DNA from: Pirellulales bacterium
GTDB taxonomy: Bacteria; Planctomycetota; Planctomycetia; Pirellulales; JAICIG01
Reading direction: 5' to 3'
Length of the DNA stretch: 11,238 bases
Assembly: GCA_025924495.1 (NCBI GenBank)
Contig: JAICIG010000265.1
Location: forward strand, 1 to 11,238
The notes beneath the pieces are model-generated. The model was not told the origin of the DNA, made no database searches, and worked only from the letters and a program-made list of their open reading frames with translations. Each line of letters opens with the position of its first letter. The stretch's first letter is position 1. Position numbers and translations under genes: made by a program. This document shows positions 1 to 5,343 of this stretch, piece after piece.

Positions 1-540
1 CTAGCCGACCGGTTGCCTTGTCCTCTGCTGGTCGATGAAGCCTACGTTGACTTCGCCAGCGCGAACTGCCTGAAACTCGTCGCCGAGAATGAGAAGATCA
101 TGGTCTCGCGATCGCTGAGCAAATCGTACGCACTAGCCGGGCTGCGTTTCGGCTTTATCGTCGCGCAGCCGCAGATCATCGAAGGTCTCGTCAAAATCAA
201 GGATTCCTACAACTGCGACGCGCTGTCGATCGCGGCGGCGACGGCGGCGATCGACGATCAGGCCTGGCTGGCTTCGACGCGGGCCAAGATTCTCGCCACC
301 CGCGATCGGCTGACGGCGGGCATGCGCGAGCTAGGGTTCACGCCCGTCGAATCGCAGGCGAACTTCGTCTGGTGCCCGCACCCCAGTCTGCCGGTCAAAC
401 CGCTCTACGAGCAGCTCAAGAGCAATCGGGTGCTGGTTCGTTATATGAACTATGCCGGTTGGGGCGATGGTTTGCGTATTTCTGTCGGCAGCGATGACCA
501 GATCGACGCCTGCTTGGGTTTGCTGAAAAGTATGGTTTAA
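1..540 (+). CDS. hisC: Histidinol-phosphate aminotransferase, C-terminal half (partial)
   Basis: This is the 3' part of a PLP-dependent class I/II aminotransferase that converts imidazole-acetol phosphate plus glutamate to histidinol phosphate in cytoplasmic histidine synthesis. The reading frame is open from base 1, so the gene starts upstream of the window; 179 residues are visible, about half of the usual 350-370. Seen directly: the VDEAYVDFA block (visible residues 11-19) with the cofactor-contacting Asp and Tyr, the [16 protein letters not shown] block with the Schiff-base lysine at visible residue 41, and the C-terminal GLRISVG with the substrate-carboxylate arginine at residue 159. These blocks are diagnostic for HisC-like fold-type I enzymes. 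hisB lies 143 bases downstream on the same strand, which supports HisC over a generic aromatic aminotransferase. A TTG at 13 is an internal leucine codon and not a start. Confidence 0.93.
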   Translation, partial: LADRLPCPLLVDEAYVDFASANCLKLVAENEKIMVSRSLSKSYALAGLRFGFIVAQPQIIEGLVKIKDSYNCDALSIAAATAAIDDQAWLASTRAKILATRDRLTAGMRELGFTPVESQANFVWCPHPSLPVKPLYEQLKSNRVLVRYMNYAGWGDGLRISVGSDDQIDACLGLLKSMV

Positions 541-569
541 AGACGCCAAGCCATGGCGAAGCTCTTGTG

Positions 570-683
570 CGACCCCGTTGGGGTCGACGACCGAACTCGA
601 ACCTAATGAATCTCCCAGGGTTGCGCCCTGGGCTGACGAATCTTGCACCTTCGGTGCTGCCAACGCCGAAAGAGAAAGCTCTC
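570..683. repeat. Cluster of stem-loops in the hisC-hisB spacer
   Basis: The spacer carries three perfect short inverted repeats in a row. They are CGACCCC-GTT-GGGGTCG (570-586), CCCAGGG-TTGCG-CCCTGGG (614-632) and GCACC-TTC-GGTGC (645-657). A weaker GAGA-AAGC-TCTC (672-683) ends at the hisB start codon. None is followed by a run of T, so they do not look like intrinsic terminators. The arms can also pair differently: TTCGG at 650-654 matches CCGAA at 666-670 and would compete with the third stem. The frame is open upstream of hisB through this element, but that translation is proline- and leucine-rich and does not resemble any HisB extension. A dispersed intergenic palindromic repeat or an mRNA-stabilising leader are the two readings I favour. 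Confidence 0.6.
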
Positions 684-1277
684 ATGCCACGTACTGCCCG
701 CATCGATCGCAAAACGGCCGAAACCGAAATCAGCCTGGAATTGAACCTCGATGGCTCGGGGCAAGCCAATATCGCGACGGGCATCGGCTTCTTCGACCAC
801 ATGCTGACGCTGCTGGCCAAGCATGCGGCGATCGACCTTTCGGTCGTGGCCAAAGGAGATTTGCACGTCGACCAACACCACACGGTCGAAGATGTCGGCA
901 TCTGTTTCGGCCAGACCTTGCGTCAGGCTTTAGGCGACAAGGCGGGCATTCGCCGCTACGGCCATTTCACGCTGCCCATGGAAGAAACGCTCGTCACTTC
1001 AGCCATCGATTTGAGCGGACGTTACTATCTGGTCTTTCAGGCGGCCTTCCCCTCACAAAAAATCGGCGAATTCGACAGCGAACTGGTGGAAGACTTCTGG
1101 CAGGCCGCAGCCGCCAATGCATTGTGCAACCTGCACGTGGTCCTGCATCATGGCCGCAACAGCCATCACATCAGCGAAGCCATCTTCAAAGGCACAGCCC
1201 GTGCTTTGCGGATGGCGGTCGAATCCGATCCCCGCATGCCCGGCGTGCCGAGCACGAAGGGGACGTTGGGAAGCTGA
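684..1277 (+). CDS. hisB: Imidazoleglycerol-phosphate dehydratase
   Basis: HisB dehydrates imidazole glycerol phosphate to imidazole-acetol phosphate, the substrate of the neighbouring HisC. With the ATG at 684 the protein is 197 residues, the normal size of the monofunctional enzyme without the phosphatase domain found in E. coli. Seen directly: FFDHML (residues 36-41), the metal-binding DQHHTVED (63-70), [11 protein letters not shown] (155-165) with its histidine pair and glutamate, and the terminal [13 protein letters not shown] (181-193). The family works as a 24-mer with two Mn ions per site bound by these histidines. The frame is open further upstream, but the earlier starts would add residues encoded by the palindrome cluster. 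The ATG is preceded by a purine-rich GAAAGAGAAAG, a weak ribosome-binding site. No hisH or hisA follows directly. Confidence 0.95.
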   Translation: MPRTARIDRKTAETEISLELNLDGSGQANIATGIGFFDHMLTLLAKHAAIDLSVVAKGDLHVDQHHTVEDVGICFGQTLRQALGDKAGIRRYGHFTLPMEETLVTSAIDLSGRYYLVFQAAFPSQKIGEFDSELVEDFWQAAAANALCNLHVVLHHGRNSHHISEAIFKGTARALRMAVESDPRMPGVPSTKGTLGS

Positions 1278-1322
1278 GTTCTCAGCGAATTGGCTATCGC
1301 GTCCAATACATTGGCAGTCGCC

Positions 1323-1351
1323 TTGAAGTAGTTCGGGCGAGTTGAGAGAAT
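1323..1351 (+). promoter_or_regulatory. Possible sigma-70-type promoter for the small membrane protein
   Basis: TTGAAG (1323-1328) and GAGAAT (1346-1351) are separated by 17 bases and each match the consensus at four of six positions. They lie in the 143-base spacer after hisB, about 70 bases before the ATG at 1421. This is suggestive only; such matches occur by chance, and readthrough from the his genes is equally possible. Confidence 0.2.
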
Positions 1352-1420
1352 AAATGCTCATGAGCCGCGAAGCGACGCTCAAATGTTGACGGAACTGCCG
1401 CGAGAAGCGCTCTGGCCGCA

Positions 1421-1684
1421 ATGAACTTTTTCTCTCAAGTGCTTCAGCGTCCGCGCCTGTCGCCCGAACAGCGAGCGCTGGGCCAACGGCGACGGCTGGT
1501 CAAAGTTGCCGCGGTCCTGCTAGGGACATTTTTTAGCCTCTGCTTTCTGGCTTATCTCTTGATTGCCACGCCAAGCCAGCTCAGCGGCGGCGAGATCGGT
1601 CTGATTGCCATCCTCGGCGCCGTGCTGTTCGGTCGTCGGCTCCTGGGCGTCATGCGTCGCGTCAATATTTTTCGGCGCCGCTAA
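1421..1684 (+). CDS. Small two-helix membrane protein, unknown function
   Basis: An 87-residue protein that I do not recognise. It has a basic N-terminal segment (RRR at 23-25), a hydrophobic helix at about residues 28-49, a short polar turn (PSQLSGGE), a second shorter hydrophobic stretch at about 58-71, and a strongly basic tail ending NIFRRR. By the positive-inside rule both ends should be cytoplasmic, giving a membrane hairpin. No in-frame ATG, GTG or TTG lies between the ATG at 1421 and an upstream in-frame stop, so the start is well fixed even though there is no clear Shine-Dalgarno sequence. It overlaps the convergent kinase gene by four bases: the shared CTAA supplies TAA for this gene and TAG for the other. 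Synteny with hisB suggests no clear role. That it is a real gene is inferred from its membrane-protein composition and exact packing. Confidence 0.65.
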   Translation: MNFFSQVLQRPRLSPEQRALGQRRRLVKVAAVLLGTFFSLCFLAYLLIATPSQLSGGEIGLIAILGAVLFGRRLLGVMRRVNIFRRR

Positions 1685-2778
1685 TCCGCAATAGGTCCGC
1701 TTTTCATGCGTGCCAGACGGTTGCGGAAATCCGCCAGCACCGCCTCCCAGTCATCGCGAGGCTGGTGCAGCAAGTTCCTGCAAATCCCGCGAAACATCTC
1801 GCGCCGAGCGGGATCGCTCAAATAATCGATTTTGCTTGTGCCATCGAGTCGAGCCCATCCGCAGCCGGCAAAGTTAAGGATGGCCCGCCGCTGCAAATAG
1901 GCCTGCTGCTCCTCGTCGATCTTCCGCGCCAGTTCGGCGTTGTACGACTTCCAGAATTGCTCAGTCAAAGCAAGATACGGTTCAAAACCGGGTGCATGAT
2001 AGGCAGCCTTAAGCATTAGATGGCTAAGAAAAAAGCCCAGGTCAAACGCCGGGTCGCCATAGTGCCCTGTTTCAAAATCGACGAGCAGCAAGCCGCCGTC
2101 GTAGACCAACAAATTCTTCGGGCTGAAATCGGCATGGACGAGCGATCGGCGATGGTCCCAAACAGAGTCAATTAAGCGCTGCAAGGCCGCGGCATCTTCC
2201 CCCGGGAATGCTTTCGCTAAGGTACGGTAGTAAGGGTTGATCCTCAGCTCGTCGAAGATCTTGCGGTCTTCAAGCCGTCGTTCGATTTCGACATCTTGCC
2301 AACTGCCAGCATGCAGGCGACCAAGCAAACGTCCGCACGCGGCCGCGATTTCCCGTTCCGTGCGCCCCGCGAGCAAGTCGGTTTTCCAGACCCGATGATT
2401 GCCAGGCGCCGCCGTCATCGCGAAGGCGTAGTTTTCGCGGTCTTCGTGGAGGATGCGAGGAGTTTGGGCGACAAGTTCCGGCTCACATCGTGGGGAAACT
2501 GAATCGCAGTCGAGTAATTCAGCACAAACCCGCAGCACCTCAACTTCGCGCCAAATTCGTTCTACTCCGCAGAACCAAGGATCGGGCGTGCGCAGTTGGG
2601 CGCGGGCCTGCTTGAGCACAAAATCTTCGCCCGGCCGATCCGGTCGGGAGACGTACAGCACTTCGTTCGACACTCCGCCGGCCAATTCGCGAACAACAAT
2701 GCGTTCTGCGCCGCGCACCCAACCGCGCTGGCGAAGATACTCCTCGGCGTTCTGCTCGTCGATCAGATGCAAGTGCAA
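1681..2778 (-). CDS. APH/choline-kinase-fold phosphotransferase (methylthioribose-kinase-like)
   Basis: A cytoplasmic ATP-dependent small-molecule kinase of the aminoglycoside phosphotransferase/choline kinase superfamily, 365 residues. Seen directly: the nucleotide loop ELAGGVSNEVLYV (31-43), the ATP-anchoring lysine in VLKQ (K56) followed by a glutamate-bearing helix (EVEVL, 78-82), the catalytic loop LVHADFSPKNLLV (213-225; D217, N222), and the metal-binding LLVDFETGHYGDPAFDLG (231-248; D234). The AGGVSNEV and VLKQ segments resemble 5-methylthioribose kinase (MtnK) more than drug-resistance enzymes, but the substrate cannot be read from the sequence and no methionine-salvage gene is nearby. 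The start is uncertain: the frame opens with TTG at 2778, another TTG is two codons on, and GTG is codon 21. The upstream mRNA is pyrimidine-rich with no Shine-Dalgarno match. It lies 38 bases downstream of the S9 peptidase and is probably cotranscribed with it. Confidence 0.85.
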   Translation of the reverse strand: MHLHLIDEQNAEEYLRQRGWVRGAERIVVRELAGGVSNEVLYVSRPDRPGEDFVLKQARAQLRTPDPWFCGVERIWREVEVLRVCAELLDCDSVSPRCEPELVAQTPRILHEDRENYAFAMTAAPGNHRVWKTDLLAGRTEREIAAACGRLLGRLHAGSWQDVEIERRLEDRKIFDELRINPYYRTLAKAFPGEDAAALQRLIDSVWDHRRSLVHADFSPKNLLVYDGGLLLVDFETGHYGDPAFDLGFFLSHLMLKAAYHAPGFEPYLALTEQFWKSYNAELARKIDEEQQAYLQRRAILNFAGCGWARLDGTSKIDYLSDPARREMFRGICRNLLHQPRDDWEAVLADFRNRLARMKSGPIAD

Positions 2779-2783
2779 GAGAT

Positions 2784-2825
2784 GGGAGTTAGGAGACAGG
2801 AAACAGGAGCAAAAACTCAGGAACC
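2784..2825. repeat. Degenerate heptanucleotide tandem repeat
   Basis: The plus strand reads in seven-base units: GGGAGTT, AGGAGAC, AGGAAAC, AGGAGCA, AAAACTC, AGGAACC, all but one fitting AGGARNN. It fills the gap between the S9 peptidase and the kinase and contains the peptidase stop codon (TGA on the minus strand, 2817-2819). Short tandemly repeated heptamers of this purine-rich kind are known from cyanobacteria and recur in other bacteria. The low copy number and substitutions suggest a decayed array. Confidence 0.6.
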
Positions 2826-5141
2826 CGACTGTGCTTTGCTTTCCGATTTTCGTTTTTCTAAAGCCTCCTGCAAGCCGGGCACGTCTTCGGCGCCGGTGGG
2901 CACGGTGATGGTTGATCCCCGGAAGGCATCGCCGATCGGTTCGGATCTTCCACCCAAGTGCTTGGCCAGAAAACCCTCCATCACGGCGTTGAAAGACAGT
3001 CGATTTTCCGGCCGGGCAAAGCCGTGCCCCTCGTCAGGGTAGAGGACATAGATCACCGGAATCCGCTTATCCTGCATGGCGCCGACAATCTGGTCGGCTT
3101 CGGTTTGTTTCACCCGCGGGTCATTTTTACCCTGGCCGATCAAGAGCGGGCGCTCGATCTTTTCGACGTAAGTCAGCGGCGAGCGTTCGGTGAGGAACTC
3201 GCGTCCTTCTTTGCTGCCAAAATCCCCGACACGATCTTTGAACATTTGCACCATGGGCTGCCAGTAAGGCGGAATGGTGCTCAACAGAGTGAGGATGTTC
3301 GAAGGCCCGACGATATCAACGCCGCAGGCAAACACGTCGGGCGTGAAGGTCAGGCCGACCAAGGTCGCATAGCCGCCATAGCTGCCGCCCATAATAGCGA
3401 CTCGTTTCGGATCGGCGATTTTATGATCGACGGCCCACTTCACGGCGTCGATCAGATCGTCGTGCATTTTGCCCGCCCACTCCTTGTTGCCCGCGTTGCC
3501 GAACTCTTTGCCAAAGCCTGTCGAACCGCGGAAGTTCACGGAAAGCACTGCGTAGCCGCGGTTGGCCAGCAATTGGTGTTCGGCGTCGAATCCCCAATCA
3601 TCACGCGCCCAAGGACCGCCGTGCACATTGAGAACCATGGGCAGCGGTTGATCAGGGCGGCCATCCCCGTCCTCGTCGGCGCCGTGCGGAATTGTCAGGT
3701 ATGACACCAGCTCCAGGCTATCTCGCGCTTTAATCACTTCAGGGTGCATCTTCACCAGCGGCAACCCAGCCAGATTATCTCGGTTATTGAACAAAAACGT
3801 CGCCTTGGGATCGTCGCCGCGGTCATAGCGGTAATACTTCACTGGGCCATCGTCGAGCAAGAACGCCACGATCCAGCGTTTGTTGTCGAGCGTCTGACTG
3901 GCGATCGAAATCTCGCCGTCGGCGACGGTGTGCAGGTACTTGAAATCTGCAGTCACCTCGGGGGTCAGCGGTTTCCATTCCTTCCGCAAGTAGGTAAACG
4001 CCACCGCATCGATCGTGTTCTCGGTCGGGTGAGTGAGCAATTCGCCTACGTCAGCGCGATCGTTTTCAGCCAACACTTTCTGCTCGCCTGTCTTCAAATT
4101 CCAACTGGTCAGCGCACCGGTATTTCGGTCGCGGCTGTCGAGGAAGTAAAGGACGTCGCCGCTTTTGTCAAAACCGATCGGCGCCGTCGTCAACGTGTCT
4201 TCCATGGGGATTTTGACAAATTCTTTCCATTCGTCGTCCCCCTCGCGCTGGAGCAGCTCGTTGCCGCCATCAGCGGTCATCCGCGAAGCAAAACGCACGC
4301 GGTAGTCTTCGTCGGTGACATAGCTGGTGAAATGCTGCGTGTTCTTGGCGATCATCTCGCGCTCGCCCGACTCCAAATTCACTCGGTAGAGGTCGTGCAC
4401 CTGCGGATCGCGGTCGTTGAGTGAGATCAGAATCTCGCGAGGTCTCCGATGACTGACGGATTGAACCTGGGCATTCACTTTTTCCAGTGGCGTCAAATCT
4501 TTCGTATTCAAGGTCGCCAGATCGACGCAGTAGACATGCCAGTCCTCATCGCCGCCCACGTCCTGGAGATAAAGAATGTGCTCGTTGGTGTATGCCCAGA
4601 AATAGGAGCGGATGCCGCGGAGCTTGTCTTTTGTCACAGGCTTGGCTGCGGCAGGATCGTCGATCGGCCCAACCCAGACGTTGAGTACGCCGTTAGACGG
4701 CGCCAGATAGGCCAGATGATTGCCGTCAGGACTCACTCGGGCGGCCGCCTTGTCGGGATTGCCGAAGAGCGTATTTCGAGGAATCAAAGGAGTCTGCTTG
4801 AGATATGCGGGGGTCGATGATTGAGTCGTCACGGCGGGCTCCTTCGGCGGTTCCTTGGTCGCACTCGCAGTTTTTGGGGCAGGCGCACTCGGTTCATTTT
4901 CGGCGCCTTTCGATGCGTCTTCGGCCATTTCCTCGCTGGGCTTCCTCTGCTCTGCTTCGACGGTCTCCGCAGTCGGTTGGCTCACGCCGTCAACTCTCGG
5001 CGCCGGAATATTCTCGACGGCTGGCGAGCGAGCACTGTCTTGCGCTTCCGCGGTGGCGCCGCGACGCGCCGGCTCTGCTGCCGGATTACAGCCAACTATC
5101 AAAGCCAGAAACAGCGGAGCTACCGAACTGTAGTACTTCAT
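2817..5141 (-). CDS. Lipoprotein S9-family (prolyl oligopeptidase-like) serine peptidase
   Basis: A 774-residue membrane-tethered peptidase. Residues 1-18 form a lipoprotein signal (hydrophobic core, then IVGC with lipidated Cys18). Residues 19-115 are a low-complexity Ala/Glu/Pro/Ser/Thr linker. Residues about 120-465 look like the beta-propeller of S9 peptidases (ARVSPDGNHLAYLAP, LYFLDSRD). Residues about 475-730 are the alpha/beta-hydrolase domain, with the oxyanion segment VHGGPW (506-511), nucleophile Ser587 in GGSYGG, Asp674 in GKNDPRV and His706 in DEGHGF. The triad is complete, so the enzyme should be active, cleaving short peptides outside the cytoplasmic membrane. An acidic DEDGDGRPD loop (489-497) looks like a calcium-binding loop. 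The ATG at 5141 has GGAG nine bases upstream (5151-5154). Long plus-strand open frames across this gene are codon-bias shadows. The tail after residue 735 is family-atypical and charged. Confidence 0.93.
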   Translation of the reverse strand: MKYYSSVAPLFLALIVGCNPAAEPARRGATAEAQDSARSPAVENIPAPRVDGVSQPTAETVEAEQRKPSEEMAEDASKGAENEPSAPAPKTASATKEPPKEPAVTTQSSTPAYLKQTPLIPRNTLFGNPDKAAARVSPDGNHLAYLAPSNGVLNVWVGPIDDPAAAKPVTKDKLRGIRSYFWAYTNEHILYLQDVGGDEDWHVYCVDLATLNTKDLTPLEKVNAQVQSVSHRRPREILISLNDRDPQVHDLYRVNLESGEREMIAKNTQHFTSYVTDEDYRVRFASRMTADGGNELLQREGDDEWKEFVKIPMEDTLTTAPIGFDKSGDVLYFLDSRDRNTGALTSWNLKTGEQKVLAENDRADVGELLTHPTENTIDAVAFTYLRKEWKPLTPEVTADFKYLHTVADGEISIASQTLDNKRWIVAFLLDDGPVKYYRYDRGDDPKATFLFNNRDNLAGLPLVKMHPEVIKARDSLELVSYLTIPHGADEDGDGRPDQPLPMVLNVHGGPWARDDWGFDAEHQLLANRGYAVLSVNFRGSTGFGKEFGNAGNKEWAGKMHDDLIDAVKWAVDHKIADPKRVAIMGGSYGGYATLVGLTFTPDVFACGVDIVGPSNILTLLSTIPPYWQPMVQMFKDRVGDFGSKEGREFLTERSPLTYVEKIERPLLIGQGKNDPRVKQTEADQIVGAMQDKRIPVIYVLYPDEGHGFARPENRLSFNAVMEGFLAKHLGGRSEPIGDAFRGSTITVPTGAEDVPGLQEALEKRKSESKAQSGS

Positions 5142-5205
5142 GATCTAAGTCTCCGGCTCAGAAACGGGCGACCGGGCGAAGCGGTTAATCTCAGGCACGA
5201 TCGAG

Positions 5206-5230
5206 GTGTCGAATTGGATGCTTTCGACAC
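5206..5230. promoter_or_regulatory. Perfect inverted repeat in the divergent promoter region
   Basis: GTGTCGAA (5206-5213) and TTCGACAC (5223-5230) form an exact 8-base inverted repeat around a 9-base centre, 65-89 bases upstream of the S9 peptidase start and between the two divergent genes. On the minus strand a TATCCT (5235-5240) sits directly upstream, so the repeat could overlap a transcription start as an operator or form a 5' leader hairpin. No regulator gene is adjacent. Function is inferred from position and symmetry only. Confidence 0.35.
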
Positions 5231-5307
5231 GCCAAGGATAGCGGATGGCGCCTGAAAATGCCTAGGGGCGCGCTAGCGATGGCCGGCTTCGTTACTCCGG
5301 CGGAAAA

Positions 5308-5336
5308 TTGGCGAACCGCCCAAGAATCGTTAACAT
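5308..5336 (+). promoter_or_regulatory. Candidate comEC promoter giving a near-leaderless transcript
   Basis: TTGGCG (5308-5313) and TAACAT (5331-5336) have a spacing of exactly 17 bases, each matching the sigma-70 consensus at four of six positions. A start site about seven bases after the -10 would fall at about 5343, immediately before the ATG at 5344. That fits the absence of a good Shine-Dalgarno sequence before this ATG. The TTG that would extend the frame to 5308 is part of the -35 element in this reading. Confidence 0.35.
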
Positions 5337-5343
5337 AGCCGCT

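Noticed and set aside
567..683. N-terminal extension of hisB from start codons at 567 or 612.
   Set aside because: The added residues are encoded by the palindrome cluster and match no HisB N-terminus; the ATG at 684 gives the normal family length.
541..683. his-operon attenuator in the hisC-hisB spacer.
   Set aside because: No run of histidine codons and no terminator-type T-tract follow the stems.
578..1345. A 255-codon plus-strand frame overlapping hisB.
   Set aside because: It is an out-of-frame shadow of hisB with an arginine/serine-rich translation and no motif.
2958..4820. Long plus-strand open frames (248, 226 and 123 codons) opposite the S9 peptidase.
   Set aside because: They lie entirely antisense to a gene with a complete catalytic triad and lipobox; their translations show no domain and are explained by GC-rich codon bias.
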